Positions 49,744 to 59,441 of a stretch of 64,000 bases of DNA are shown piece by piece. Below the pieces are notes generated by a model, which was given only the letters and a program-made list of their open reading frames with translations, searched no databases and was not told the DNA's origin. How positions within the stretch are numbered: position 1 is the first letter of the stretch; each line of letters opens with the position of its first letter. A program made the translations under genes and the position numbers. Location of the stretch: assembly GCA_018380115.1 (NCBI GenBank), contig JAGZUF010000012.1, forward strand, positions 13,690-77,689, in the 5' to 3' direction. The DNA is from Oscillospiraceae bacterium (GTDB lineage Bacteria > Bacillota > Clostridia > Oscillospirales > Ruminococcaceae).

Positions 49744-51726
49744 TCACTGCCCGCTGAACAGGTAGCCATAATAGTCCGTCTCAATAATGCGGGCCGAATA
49801 CGCAAACATATCGTTCACCTTTTGCATGCACGCATCCAGATATTCCTGCGTGGGGGCCTTACCGGTGCGCTGGATGACAAGGCCGTTCGCCGCATCGTAG
49901 AATATCTCGTCCGTAATAAAGCTTTTGTCCGCAAACACCACGATGGGCGCCGTGCCGCTGAACACATCCGTACCCATCAGCAGGCGGGAATCATATTCAA
50001 AGCCGAACAGGTTCAACAGCGTGGGCAGAATATCCAGCGAGGAACAGACAGTGTCCACCTGAACAGGCTGCTCCATAGCGGGCGTCCACAAAAGAAAAAC
50101 GCTCTCATATAATTCAAACGTGCCATCCAAACTCTCCTCACCGCGCAGCTCGGCATACTGCTCATCCGTCAGGCCGTAGGGGTAATGATCCGGTGTAAGG
50201 GCAATAACGGTATTTTCCAGCGCGTCGGCCGCCTCCAGCTGTTCCAGCAGGCTTTCCAGGGCATATTCCAGCTCCAGGTTACAGGCGATATACGCCTTTA
50301 CCTCCTCGGAATACGGAAGGTCTTCCACCTCCTGTTTATGCTTCGCGGCCATCATGTTGCCGTCAAAGGTATAACCCAGATGGCCGCTCACCGTCATGTA
50401 ATACACATGGAACGACGGCTCACCGGCATACATGGGCACGCTCTGCTCCATCATCTCCACGTCAGATTCCGGCCACTGCCCGGTCAGCTCCAGCCCATGG
50501 CCCTGCCCGTAATAGGTGTAGCCCATGGTGGGCATGGATTTGTCCCGGTTGTAATAGGTGTAGGAATGGTTATGAAAGCCGAATGTCTGCGCCCCGCGCT
50601 GCCGGAACAGGTTGCCCATGGCAAAGGGCATCTCATGGCCGATGATGTCGGTATAGCTCCATGTGCCGCTTTTGGGCACAAGGCTGGTGGTGGCGGCAAA
50701 TTCACCGTCCGATGTGCTCACGCCCCACAGCGGCGTGTAAAAATGTTCAAACTGAAAGCCCTCTGCGGCCATCCGGTACAAAACGGGCGTGCGCTGTTCA
50801 TCAATCAGAAATTTGGAAAAGCCCTCGGCAGTGATATAGATAAGGTTTTTCCCCTTGAACATACCCGTATACTCATTTTTTGAGGTGGGCTGTTTTTCGC
50901 TGAAATAGCGGTTCATATCCTGCAGCACGGCGTCTTGTTCTTCCAAGCCGAAAGAAATATCCATCACATTCTCGCCGTATTCCCTGTCCGGCAGGCGGAC
51001 AGCGTCCGCTTGGGCGGCCTGCCCGGACGCCTGCTGTATTTCAAGCTGTGAAAGGTCTGCCCCCGCGGCCTGTGTGCCTGCACCGAACACATCATATTTT
51101 GCGTTCAGCGCCATAGCGGGCACAATGCCAAGGCGCCGCGCACTGGGCACAGGCACATAGCCTGCGGTAAGAAGGGCCATATCCTCTGAGTTCTGCGCAA
51201 GCACGGCCGCCGCACACAGCGCCAGCGCCAGAAAGGCCGCCGCAGGCGCGCGGCGCGGCCCCCGGCGGCGCCTGCGCAGCATGGCGCGGCGCGCCCAGAT
51301 AAACAAAACCACCGGCTGGGCTGCATACAGAATGAGATAACCTGTGTTCTGCACTGCCTCAGCAACGGCCACGCGCCAGAATTCCAGCGCGGCGCCCAGG
51401 CCCTGGGCAGAGCGCAGAAAGTAGGGCGTTTGAAAAATATTCCAGTAGATAAACTGGGAAATGTGCATAATGCTTACTGCGCAGCACAGCACAGCCGCCG
51501 CGGCAAAGCCAAGTGCCGGGCGGCGCGGCAGGTTGGCGCACAGTACAATGCCCGCCCCCAGCGCCAACGCAAGCAGCGCCTTCTCCGCCGTGAGGGGGAG
51601 CGACAGCCCGGCGCAGGCCACCTGCTCGGCATACAGCGGGTAGACAAGGAAGAATACGGCCAGCCACCGCTCTGCCCCGCAGGTAAAAAAATGCAGCGTA
51701 TCGCGTATGCTTTGGCGCAGCTTCAT
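49744..51726 (-). CDS. LTA synthase family sulfatase-fold membrane protein
   Basis: A 660-residue protein. About five helices occupy residues 1-190, then an extracellular sulfatase domain. Metal/catalytic features of LtaS are Glu in YITAEGFSKF near 305, the nucleophilic Thr in WGVSTSDGEFAATTS near 345, SGHLGY near 455, and Asp-His in ALTPDHYPYGL near 525. It would transfer glycerol-phosphate from phosphatidylglycerol to a lipid-anchored or glycan acceptor outside the cell. The start at 51726 (MKLRQSIRD) replaces a longer frame that reads through the promoter. Confidence 0.87.
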   Translation of the reverse strand: MKLRQSIRDTLHFFTCGAERWLAVFFLVYPLYAEQVACAGLSLPLTAEKALLALALGAGIVLCANLPRRPALGFAAAAVLCCAVSIMHISQFIYWNIFQTPYFLRSAQGLGAALEFWRVAVAEAVQNTGYLILYAAQPVVLFIWARRAMLRRRRRGPRRAPAAAFLALALCAAAVLAQNSEDMALLTAGYVPVPSARRLGIVPAMALNAKYDVFGAGTQAAGADLSQLEIQQASGQAAQADAVRLPDREYGENVMDISFGLEEQDAVLQDMNRYFSEKQPTSKNEYTGMFKGKNLIYITAEGFSKFLIDEQRTPVLYRMAAEGFQFEHFYTPLWGVSTSDGEFAATTSLVPKSGTWSYTDIIGHEMPFAMGNLFRQRGAQTFGFHNHSYTYYNRDKSMPTMGYTYYGQGHGLELTGQWPESDVEMMEQSVPMYAGEPSFHVYYMTVSGHLGYTFDGNMMAAKHKQEVEDLPYSEEVKAYIACNLELEYALESLLEQLEAADALENTVIALTPDHYPYGLTDEQYAELRGEESLDGTFELYESVFLLWTPAMEQPVQVDTVCSSLDILPTLLNLFGFEYDSRLLMGTDVFSGTAPIVVFADKSFITDEIFYDAANGLVIQRTGKAPTQEYLDACMQKVNDMFAYSARIIETDYYGYLFSGQ

Positions 51727-51808
51727 GGGCACAGCCCCCCTTCCTGTCACGATATGCGCGCCGCAGGCAGCGGTATGCCACCCATCCTGCGCGCCGAATA
51801 TAAACCTT

Positions 51809-51837
51809 ATCATATCGGAATTCGCCAAATTCCGCAA
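51809..51837 (-). promoter_or_regulatory. Promoter of the LTA-synthase-like gene
   Basis: TTGCGG (51832-51837), 17-nt spacer and TATGAT (51809-51814) on the minus strand, with a leader of about 75 nt. Confidence 0.6.
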
Positions 51838-51873
51838 GGATATATGCAGTTTGGAATAAAAAACCGTTTTCCC

Positions 51874-51902
51874 TTGTGCCGCGTGCGCACACGTGATAAA
51901 AT
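51874..51902 (+). promoter_or_regulatory. Promoter of the type III glutamine synthetase gene
   Basis: TTGTGC (51874-51879), 17-nt spacer and TAAAAT (51897-51902) preceded by TGA, an extended -10. The leader is about 45 nt. Confidence 0.55.
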
Positions 51903-51955
51903 ATCCCTGTTATCGAGCATTTCCGTTCATCAGTGCTTTTCAGGGAGGAACCGGT

Positions 51956-54046
51956 TTGGAAAACAGTGCTTTTTCGCAGTTTGGCAGCCATGTGTTTGAC
52001 GACCGCGCCATGCGCGCGCGGCTGCCGCAGGAAGTGTACCAGTCGCTGCGGCGCATCCGCGACGAGGGCGAGCAGTGGGACCCGCGGGTAGCCGACGTGG
52101 TGGCGGACGCCATGAAGAACTGGGCCATGCAGCTTGGCGCCACACACTACATCCACTGGTTCATCCCGCTGACGGGTGCGGGCGCTGGCAAGCACGATTC
52201 CTTTATTGACGGCGTGCGCGAGGGCGAGCCCATTACCCGCTTTTCCGGCAAAATGCTGGTTAAGGGGGAAAGTGACGCCTCATCCTTTCCCTCAGGCGGG
52301 CTGCGCGCCACCTTTGAGGCGCGCGGCTACACCGCGTGGGACCCGACAAGCCCCGCCTTTGTGCTAGGCACCACACTGTATATCCCCACCGCCTTCTGCG
52401 CCTATACGGGCGAAGCGCTGGACCAGAAAACGCCTCTGCTGCGCAGCATCCAGGTGCTGAACCGGCAGGCGCTGCGCATGCTGCGCGCCCTGGGCGACAG
52501 CGAGACTGTCTCTGTGCTGCCCACCGTAGGCGCCGAGCAGGAATATTTCCTTGTGGACAAAGAGCTGTTCGACAAGCGTCTTGATTTGAAGGTATGCGGC
52601 CGCACGCTGCTTGGTGCAAAGCCCCCCAAAGGGCAGGAACTGGGCGACCACTACTACGGCAGCATTTCCGAGCGCGTGCGCGCCTTTATGCGCGAACTGG
52701 ACGACGAGCTGTGGCGCATCGGCGTGCCCGCGAAAACCGAGCACAACGAGGTTGCCCCCGGCCAGTACGAGCTGGCCAGCGTGTTCAGCACCGCCAATAT
52801 CGCCTGCGACCACAACCAAGTAATGATGGAGCTGATGCGCAAGGTGGCGCTGCGCCACGGCTTTGCCTGCCTGCTGCATGAAAAACCGTTCGCAGGCGTA
52901 AACGGCTCCGGCAAGCACAACAACTGGAGCCTTGTGACAAACACCGGAAAAAATCTTTTGAAGCCCGGCCGCACGCCGGAGGAAAACCCTGTGTTCCTGG
53001 TGACGCTGTGCGCCGTGCTGGCCGCGGCGGACCAGTATGCCGACCTGCTGCGCCTCGCGGCCGCCTGCCCGGGCAACGAAGACCGCCTAGGCGGCCACGA
53101 GGCGCCGCCCGCCGTTGTGAGCGTGTTTCTGGGCGAGGCGCTGACAGACGTGCTGCGCGAGATAGCCGAAGGGCACCGCCTGAAGCATGCAGAATACGGC
53201 GAGGTGCTGGCCGATGTGCGCAGCCTGCCGCAGGTAAAGCGCGATGATTCCGACCGCAACCGCACCTCCCCCTTTGCCTTCACCGGCAACAAGTTTGAAT
53301 TCCGCATGGTGGGGGCAAGCCAGTCCATCGGCCTTGCCAACACTGTGACGAATGCCATTGTAGCAGACACCCTGGCGGCGTTTGCCGCACGGCTGGAAAC
53401 CGCTGCGGATAAGGCTGCCGAGGTGCGCGCCATCGTGGCGGACACCTGGCGTGACCATGGCCGCATCGTGTTCAACGGCAACAATTACAGCGCCGAGTGG
53501 CGCGCCGAGGCCGCGCGCCGGGGCCTGCCGGATATTCCGGACATGGTGCGCGCCGCCGCAGGCTATATCACCGAGAAAAATGTGGCCATGTTCGAGCGCA
53601 CCGGCGTGCTGACGCAGGCCGAATGCCATTCGCGCTATGAGATCACGCTGGAGAACTATGCAAAGCATATCCATATCGACGCCGCCACCATGCTGGAAAT
53701 GGCCGGCCGCAGCATCCTGCCGGCCAGCTACCGGTATCTGGCCGAGGTGGCGAAGGCAGAGCGCCTCACCGAGCAGTGCGGCTGTGCCTGCGCCAGCGCC
53801 AAGGCCGCGGTGGAAAAGCTGTGCGTTTCCATTGACGTGGCCGCCGGCGCGGCCGAAGCGCTGCGCCGCGCGCTGGAGGCCATCGACACCGCCGGCCTGA
53901 ACGAGGGCGAGCGCGCAGGCCGCTGCCGCGAGATGGCGCACCGCGAAATGGCCGCCCTGCGCCGCGCCGTGGACGCGCTGGAAATGCAGCTTCCGCAGGA
54001 TTTCTGGCCCGTGCCAGATTACAGCGCCCTGCTGTATGACCTTTGA
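51956..54046 (+). CDS. glnA: Type III glutamine synthetase
   Basis: A 696-residue protein, the size of GSIII. Signatures: GATHYIHWFIPLTGAGAGKH near residue 60, VKGESDASSFPSGGLRATFE near 100, TVGAEQEYFLVDK near 190, KTEHNEVAPGQYELASVFS near 260, and GKHNNWSLVTNTGKNLL near 320. It forms glutamine from glutamate, ammonia and ATP as a large homo-oligomer. The start is a TTG at 51956 with AGGGAGG 7 nt upstream; the frame upstream runs through the promoter. The C-terminal 250 residues are very GC-rich but open throughout. Monocistronic. Confidence 0.95.
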   Translation: MENSAFSQFGSHVFDDRAMRARLPQEVYQSLRRIRDEGEQWDPRVADVVADAMKNWAMQLGATHYIHWFIPLTGAGAGKHDSFIDGVREGEPITRFSGKMLVKGESDASSFPSGGLRATFEARGYTAWDPTSPAFVLGTTLYIPTAFCAYTGEALDQKTPLLRSIQVLNRQALRMLRALGDSETVSVLPTVGAEQEYFLVDKELFDKRLDLKVCGRTLLGAKPPKGQELGDHYYGSISERVRAFMRELDDELWRIGVPAKTEHNEVAPGQYELASVFSTANIACDHNQVMMELMRKVALRHGFACLLHEKPFAGVNGSGKHNNWSLVTNTGKNLLKPGRTPEENPVFLVTLCAVLAAADQYADLLRLAAACPGNEDRLGGHEAPPAVVSVFLGEALTDVLREIAEGHRLKHAEYGEVLADVRSLPQVKRDDSDRNRTSPFAFTGNKFEFRMVGASQSIGLANTVTNAIVADTLAAFAARLETAADKAAEVRAIVADTWRDHGRIVFNGNNYSAEWRAEAARRGLPDIPDMVRAAAGYITEKNVAMFERTGVLTQAECHSRYEITLENYAKHIHIDAATMLEMAGRSILPASYRYLAEVAKAERLTEQCGCACASAKAAVEKLCVSIDVAAGAAEALRRALEAIDTAGLNEGERAGRCREMAHREMAALRRAVDALEMQLPQDFWPVPDYSALLYDL

Positions 54047-54144
54047 GCCCGCTCTTTCAAAATCGTAATGATCCGTTCCGGCGGCTTGTGCGTGCCCCCT
54101 TAGGGTCTTTTGCCTGCCGGGCCTATTGTCAACTTTATGCGGCG

Positions 54145-54184
54145 GCGCCCCGCAGCTGTTTTAACAGCCGCGGGGCGCTTTTTT
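54145..54184 (+). terminator. Terminator of the glutamine synthetase gene
   Basis: GCGCCCCGC with inner GCTGTT/AACAGC pairs to GCGGGGCGC and is followed by TTTTTTCTC, about 100 nt after the stop. Confidence 0.83.
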
Positions 54185-54315
54185 CTCCCTGCCGCGTTGT
54201 TTTCAAACCGGCGCCTTTGCAGCGCTTTACCCGCTTTGCCTGGATATTTTTGCGGGCATGGCCAAAATGTTCTGCTGGCGCCGCCAGCTCTGCTGCAGTT
54301 CACTTACCGCAGAAA

Positions 54316-54364
54316 ACGCCTCTGTGCACACTGGGCTGGACCCAGCCGGAATGCACAGGGGCGT
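54316..54364 (-). terminator. Terminator of the ECF/SAM-hydrolase operon
   Basis: Arms ACGCCTCTGTGCA and TGCACAGGGGCGT (one wobble) enclose a smaller GGCTGG/CCAGCC hairpin; on the minus strand TTTTC follows. It lies 34 nt past the GntR stop. Confidence 0.72.
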
Positions 54365-54397
54365 CTTTCTTTCATCCTTTTACGTTGAAACAGCCGC

Positions 54398-55132
54398 TTA
54401 CAGCACGAATTCCACATCGTAAAAAGCAGGGTTCAGATAAAATTTGCACCGCGCCAGCCCGGCGCCCTCCCGGCCGAACAGAACGTCCTCTATGTACAGC
54501 ACAGGCTGCCCCGGCTGCACCGAAAGATGTCCTGTGACGTTTTCTTCCGCCGCCACTACTTTCACCGAAATACGCGCCTTCGCGGCCGCTTCAAAAATGC
54601 GGCGGTTCACCAGCTCGTCCGCCTGGCCCTGCCGGTTCAAATCGATATTGAAGGCACTGATATACCGCACCGGAATCTGCACGAACGAATATCCCACTGC
54701 AATCCCTTCGCTGCAATACAGGTTGTCGCTGGCCATCACGATATCGCTGGCGCGAATGCCGAGCTTCTGCTGGGCCACCTCTGTGGGCGGCCCATAATTA
54801 TAGGACATTTTTATCTCATCTACAGCCTGCAGGGCACAGTCCAGCACAGGGTTCACATGGCAGCCCAAAACAGACCGCCTGCTTGGATCATAGGTGATGA
54901 AGGTGCCTTTTCCCTGCTTTTTGCGGATCATCCGGTCCTCGTTCAGAATGGTGAGCGCCTGGCGAAGCGTATTCCGGCTGACGCCGTACTTTTCCGCCAG
55001 AGCAGCCTCGCCCGGAAGCTGTGTGCCTGCCGGATATACCCCGTCCACAATATCGGCATACAGCCGGTCATAAATTGGCACATAGGAGGGGATTGGGTTG
55101 CCATCCGTCTGTGTCACAAGGCGTTGCGCCAT
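54398..55132 (-). CDS. GntR-family regulator with UTRA effector domain
   Basis: A 244-residue protein. The winged helix reads YDRLYADIVDGVYPAGTQLP (residues 21-40), AALAEKYGVSRNTLRQALTI and GKGTFIT. The C-terminal UTRA domain (residues about 95-240) has ERPVLYIEDVLF-like sequence (GQPVLYIEDVLF near 214), the HutC-type ligand fold. It is the last gene of the ECF operon. The candidate operator is the palindrome at 60071-60105 on the operon promoter. ATG at 55132 after GGAGGAGAT. Confidence 0.9.
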   Translation of the reverse strand: MAQRLVTQTDGNPIPSYVPIYDRLYADIVDGVYPAGTQLPGEAALAEKYGVSRNTLRQALTILNEDRMIRKKQGKGTFITYDPSRRSVLGCHVNPVLDCALQAVDEIKMSYNYGPPTEVAQQKLGIRASDIVMASDNLYCSEGIAVGYSFVQIPVRYISAFNIDLNRQGQADELVNRRIFEAAAKARISVKVVAAEENVTGHLSVQPGQPVLYIEDVLFGREGAGLARCKFYLNPAFYDVEFVL

Positions 55133-55156
55133 ATCTTCATCTCCTCCGCCTTCCGG

Positions 55157-55951
55157 TCATGGCCGTCTCTCCAGAGTATCCCAGGTTCCCCGGCATGTAA
55201 AGCCCAGGCGCAGAAACAGGTCATGCCCCGGCTGCGCGTTGCTGTATACGCAAGGCTGCAGGCCTTTTGCCTGCATGCGCCGGCACAGCTCTGACACAAC
55301 GGCGGAGGCAAACCCGCGGCCGCGCATATCCGCACGCGTGGCCACACCGCCCAGCACCACCGTCTGCCGTGTGGCCACCGTGCTGTTTGCATGCGCCAGA
55401 ATATGCCCGCCGGCCTCCAAAACAAGGTGGATACCGTCGTCTGAATCCAGCCGCTGCACCAGCATTTCTTTTGAGGCATACATGGCGGCAAACCCCTCTA
55501 TCTGTTGCAAAAAGGCGTAAATAGCATCCGCATCACAGGGGCCGGCTTTCCGCAGCCCTCCGGCCGGGCCGGCCAGAGACGGGGCATGCCCCAGGCTCAG
55601 CAGTTTTTTATGCTGCGCCCGCCAGCCGGAGCTGGCGCCCCAGGCCAGAACAGTTTCCATATCAGCCCCGCGCCCCATAATTACCATTATACCATATTCG
55701 CGGGCAATTTTCTCTACAAAAGCAGTGTCTATGCCGCCGCCCCCGCTGTATATCAGAAGGTTCTGATAAAAGCGCAGGTAAACAGCAGCCGGCAGGCCGC
55801 CCCGCCACATGGCCCACACCTGCTGAAAGGGTGCGGTGAACCCATACTGTTCAATATCCGCCAGCAGAAAAGTATTTTCTACCGGGGCCTTTTGCAGAAA
55901 GTGCAGCAGCGCTTCTTTGTGTTCCGGCCCCGCCTGAAAGATTCCCGTCAT
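55157..55951 (-). CDS. GNAT-family N-acetyltransferase
   Basis: A 264-residue protein with a C-terminal GNAT domain: AHANSTVATRQTVVLGGVAT near residue 190 and the acetyl-CoA loop RADMRGRGFASAVVSELC near 208, then CVYSNAQPGHDLFLRLGF. The N-terminal half resembles the LADIEQYGF region of predicted two-domain acetyltransferases. The ATG at 55951 overlaps the SAM-hydrolase stop (ATGA); an in-frame ATG at 55972 is possible. It may acetylate the compound imported by the ECF transporter, but this is a guess from context. Confidence 0.8.
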   Translation of the reverse strand: MTGIFQAGPEHKEALLHFLQKAPVENTFLLADIEQYGFTAPFQQVWAMWRGGLPAAVYLRFYQNLLIYSGGGGIDTAFVEKIAREYGIMVIMGRGADMETVLAWGASSGWRAQHKKLLSLGHAPSLAGPAGGLRKAGPCDADAIYAFLQQIEGFAAMYASKEMLVQRLDSDDGIHLVLEAGGHILAHANSTVATRQTVVLGGVATRADMRGRGFASAVVSELCRRMQAKGLQPCVYSNAQPGHDLFLRLGFTCRGTWDTLERRP

Positions 55952-56790
55952 TTCCAAATGCGGATTGTCCATTCCGGCCCATAGGTGATACCGTACGTTT
56001 CACCCATATTCTTTTCGTTTAGCGACAGGTCAAGCCAGTTCAGCTCGTTGTTGTACAAAATGGGCTCGCCCTTCGCCACATAGCCGAACGAGCGGTGGAA
56101 CAGCACCGGTCCCTCAAACTTCACCTCATCGTTGTGCTTCACCAGCACGTTCACCATATCACCCAGAGCAAAGCCGGCGTTCACAAAATCCTGATAATTG
56201 ATATTGGTGCCCACGCAGCCGAAGTTCGGGCATATCATAGCCACATTGCCCTGTGCGCAGCCAGGTTTCACCACAGGCTTTGGGAACGGGATGGTGACAA
56301 TCTCCTCCACCGGGTATGCAGGGCCCACGCCTTCAAAATCTATCAGCCCGGCAGCCAGCTTGCCGCCGCAGTAACCGAACAAATCGCGCCCATGGAAAAT
56401 AGCCACGTCATCCGTACCCGCGCCCAGAAGGCGGTTGCGCGTCTCATCTATTTCGCGCACCTCATCAATGCCAAACTTTTCCTTTACCAGCGTAAGCGAG
56501 CCGTTATCCGGCGTCACCACATAATAGCCGTTGGAGGTTTTTGCCACACAGGCCCTGCGCGGTGTGCCCACGCCGGGGTCCACCACAGAGACAAAAATGG
56601 TGCCCTTCGGCCAGAAAGGCATACTTTGGTACAGGCGGTAGCTTGCCGTCCATGTGCAGAACTTCGTCACTTCATGGGTAAGGTTATAGATTTCAATTTC
56701 AGGGTCGATGCTTTTAATCACGCCCATTACAGAACACACAGCACCGTCCTTCAGGCCAAAATCTGTGCTCAGAACAACAAATGGTTTCAT
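55948..56790 (-). CDS. SAM hydrolase / SAM hydroxide adenosyltransferase (DUF62)
   Basis: A 280-residue DUF62 protein starting MKPFVVLSTDFGLKDGAVCS, with the Asp of TDFG binding the SAM ribose. IFVSVVDPGVGTPRRACV near residue 66 and VVTPDNGSLTLV near 91 match the duf62/SalL-FDAS superfamily, and FHGRDLFGYCGGKLA near 132 supplies the Arg-Asp of the hydrolase branch. Family members cleave SAM to adenosine and methionine using water. The start at 56790 uses AAGGAG 12 nt upstream; 8 more in-frame codons exist. It is embedded in an ECF transporter operon, so the product or substrate may connect to the transported compound. Confidence 0.88.
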   Translation of the reverse strand: MKPFVVLSTDFGLKDGAVCSVMGVIKSIDPEIEIYNLTHEVTKFCTWTASYRLYQSMPFWPKGTIFVSVVDPGVGTPRRACVAKTSNGYYVVTPDNGSLTLVKEKFGIDEVREIDETRNRLLGAGTDDVAIFHGRDLFGYCGGKLAAGLIDFEGVGPAYPVEEIVTIPFPKPVVKPGCAQGNVAMICPNFGCVGTNINYQDFVNAGFALGDMVNVLVKHNDEVKFEGPVLFHRSFGYVAKGEPILYNNELNWLDLSLNEKNMGETYGITYGPEWTIRIWK

Positions 56791-56897
56791 AATATAAATT
56801 TTCTCCTTTTTCATATTGCGCCGCAGCGCCGGCTTTATGGCAGCCGTTCAGCCCTGCAGTTTTTTCGTAAGCTGCAAACCGGTTCGGCCCCTTTCTG

Positions 56898-57740
56898 TCA
56901 AAACGGGTACCACATCATAGGCTGTGCCACCAGGCGGTAAATGATATAGCACACCGTGAACAGCGCCGTCGCTGCCGCCACTGCAAATGCGGCCTTGTCC
57001 ATTTTTCCATAGGGCGGCTCTACATACCACGTGCGCGTTTTGTACTTGCCAAAACCGCGCAGGTCCAGCGCATCGGCGATGGTGCCCACATTGTCAAAGG
57101 TGTTCAGCACCAGCGGCCCCACAATGGAAATGATACCCTTCAGCTTGGCGCCAAGCGTCGTCTTTTTCAAGTCAAGCTCCAGCCCTCGCGCCTGGATAGA
57201 GGCGGAGGAATTCCGATAATCCTGCAGGATATTGGGCAGGTAACGCAGCGCAATGGAAAATATCATGGCCACCTTATACGGCATTCCGATGCGGTTGAAC
57301 CCTGCGGCAAGCTGCGTGGGCGTCACCACAAAAATCAGCCACAGCGACACAAGAAACATGGCCAGCACCTTTACCGTGCGCACAAAAAAATACCACAGTG
57401 TCTCGGCGGGCATCACAAGGCGCGCAGAAAAACGGAACAGCTCTGTGCTGGTGCCCACAAATTCGCTGCCTATCTGCGGGTTGAACAGGTAAAACAGCAC
57501 AAGGTTCACGCAGTTCAGCCCCAGCGCCACGGCCATCAGCGCCCCCACCAGCTTCCAGTTCGGCTTCAGCGAGACGAGCGCTGCCGCCGAAATTACCGTC
57601 ACCGCCAACAGGATACGGAAATCGAACGTAGCAATGATGAGCACGGTAAACACGATAAACAGCAGCACCTTCACCTGCCCGCACAGCCGCTGCAAGGGCA
57701 GTTCGCCCGGTGAAAAACGCACGAGCCCATTACTGTTCAC
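56898..57740 (-). CDS. ecfT: ECF transporter transmembrane component EcfT
   Basis: A 280-residue protein with about five or six helices. The coupling motifs SIQARGLELD near residue 160 and ALDLRGFGKYK near 206 are the two Ala/x-Arg-Gly helices that dock in the ATPases. The start is GTG at 57740 (GAGGG upstream), overlapping the ATPase stop by 11 nt. It couples ATP hydrolysis to toppling of the S component. The 107-nt gap to the SAM-hydrolase gene shows no terminator. Confidence 0.91.
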   Translation of the reverse strand: MNSNGLVRFSPGELPLQRLCGQVKVLLFIVFTVLIIATFDFRILLAVTVISAAALVSLKPNWKLVGALMAVALGLNCVNLVLFYLFNPQIGSEFVGTSTELFRFSARLVMPAETLWYFFVRTVKVLAMFLVSLWLIFVVTPTQLAAGFNRIGMPYKVAMIFSIALRYLPNILQDYRNSSASIQARGLELDLKKTTLGAKLKGIISIVGPLVLNTFDNVGTIADALDLRGFGKYKTRTWYVEPPYGKMDKAAFAVAAATALFTVCYIIYRLVAQPMMWYPF

Positions 57741-59439
57741 CTGCCCTCACCATCCTTTCATAATGGATAAAGTGGCGCACAAATGCCTCAGGCGGCAGCC
57801 CGGCACGCCGTGCCAGAGCGCACAGCGAAGTTTCTTTCAAGTGCGCACGCTGCAGGACAGCTTCATCGCTCAGAACCCGGAACACATCGCCGTCAGCTAT
57901 TTTTTCGCCGTCTGCCATCACAATAACCCTGTCCGTATATTCGATGGCAAGATGCATATCGTGCGTGATGAACACGACGGTAAGGCCCATCTTTCGGTTC
58001 AGCTCGTCCAAAAACTCCATAATCTCCCGGTAATGGCGAAAATCCTGCCCGGCAGTGGGCTCGTCCAGAATCATCACCTTCGGCTGTGTAACAAGCAGCG
58101 AGGCGATGGTGACACGCTTTTTCTGCCCATAGCTCAGGGCAGATACAGGCCAGTTTTTCATGCCGGAAAGGCCGCACAGCTCCATCACTTGTTCAAATTT
58201 TCCGTCAATTTCCGCTTTGGGAGCACCTCTCAGGGTAAGCGCCAACGTCACTTCCTCGCGTATCATGTCCTTGATGAGCATGTGGTTCGGGTTCTGCATT
58301 ACATAGCCGATGCGCTCGCCTATCTCTTTGATAGACAGGCTGGCATAATCTTTCCCCTCCACCAGAACGCTTCCGTCCTTTGGGCGCCGGATACCCATCA
58401 GCATATGGGCAATGGTAGATTTTCCGGCCCCGTTTTTGCCCACCAGCGCTACGCGCTCGCCCTGGAAAAGCTGGAATGACACGTCTTTCAATACGGGCTT
58501 TTTGTCATAAGAAAAAGAAACATGCTGCAGTTCTGCCACACATGGGCCTGTCTGCCGCACAGGCGGCGGCACCGGCTGCGCGAACCAGGCGCGCAGATAA
58601 TCCAGCTTGCCTTCCAAGCGGATGGAAGAGATGGAATCCGGCTCGTCCTGCGGACTCACGGTACATCCGGCATATTTCAGCGCCGTAAGGTACAAAGGCT
58701 CACGAATGCCGTTATCTTGCAAAAGGCTGCCGCACAAAAGCTGCGCGGGCGTAGTATCGGCCACGATGCGCCCGCGGTCCATCAAAATTACTCTGTCCAC
58801 CGGGCGGTGCAGCACATCCTCCAGGCGGTGCTCAATAATGACGATGGTTTTCCCCTGCTCTTTGTGGATACGGTCTATCAATTCAATGGCCTGCAGGCCC
58901 GCCATGGGGTCCAGCGCCGCCAGCGGTTCGTCAAACAGAAGAATATCCACATCGTTGTGCAAAACGCCTGCCAGCGCAGTCTTCTGCTTCTGCCCGCCGG
59001 AAAGCGCGAACGGCACATGCTGCTCAAAAGCCGTCATGTCCACGATGCCCAGCGCCTGCTTCACCTTTTGCAGCATGGTGGGGCGGGGCACCCGGTCGTT
59101 CTCCAGAGAAAAGGCTACGTCCTCCCCGACGGTAAGCCCGGCGAACTGGCAGTCAGAATCCTGCATAACAGTGCCCACATGCGCACTGAGCTTGTGGATG
59201 CTCTGCTCACGCGTCTCCAGCCCGGCTACCTTCACACTGCCTGTAAACTCTGCCTTTGTGGAAAACGGAAGCAGCCCGTTCAGGCAGTTGCCCAACGTGG
59301 ATTTTCCGCTGCCGGACGGCCCCAGAATAAGCACCTTTTCTCCCTGCCAGATGGTAAGGTTGATGTCGTGCAGCGTGGGCTTTTTCTGCGAAGCATACCG
59401 AAGGGTAAAATTTTTGAATTCAATGACCGGTGTAGCCAT
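57730..59439 (-). CDS. ECF transporter ATPase with fused A and A' domains
   Basis: A 569-residue tandem ATPase. Domain 1 (residues about 5-240): Walker A LGPSGSGKSTLGN, Q-loop VMQDSDCQFAGLTV, signature ALSGGQKQKTALAG, Walker B ILLFDEPLAALD. Domain 2 (about 300-550): Walker A VGKNGAGKSTIAH, Q-loop VMQNPNHMLI, signature ALSYGQKKRVTIAS (Tyr for the first signature Gly), Walker B MILDEPTAGQD, H-loop FITHDMHLA. EcfA and EcfA' are usually separate genes; here one chain carries both. ATG at 59439 after GAGGAG; a GTG at 59445 overlaps the S-component stop. Confidence 0.92.
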   Translation of the reverse strand: MATPVIEFKNFTLRYASQKKPTLHDINLTIWQGEKVLILGPSGSGKSTLGNCLNGLLPFSTKAEFTGSVKVAGLETREQSIHKLSAHVGTVMQDSDCQFAGLTVGEDVAFSLENDRVPRPTMLQKVKQALGIVDMTAFEQHVPFALSGGQKQKTALAGVLHNDVDILLFDEPLAALDPMAGLQAIELIDRIHKEQGKTIVIIEHRLEDVLHRPVDRVILMDRGRIVADTTPAQLLCGSLLQDNGIREPLYLTALKYAGCTVSPQDEPDSISSIRLEGKLDYLRAWFAQPVPPPVRQTGPCVAELQHVSFSYDKKPVLKDVSFQLFQGERVALVGKNGAGKSTIAHMLMGIRRPKDGSVLVEGKDYASLSIKEIGERIGYVMQNPNHMLIKDMIREEVTLALTLRGAPKAEIDGKFEQVMELCGLSGMKNWPVSALSYGQKKRVTIASLLVTQPKVMILDEPTAGQDFRHYREIMEFLDELNRKMGLTVVFITHDMHLAIEYTDRVIVMADGEKIADGDVFRVLSDEAVLQRAHLKETSLCALARRAGLPPEAFVRHFIHYERMVRAGEQ

Positions 59440-59441
59440 GC

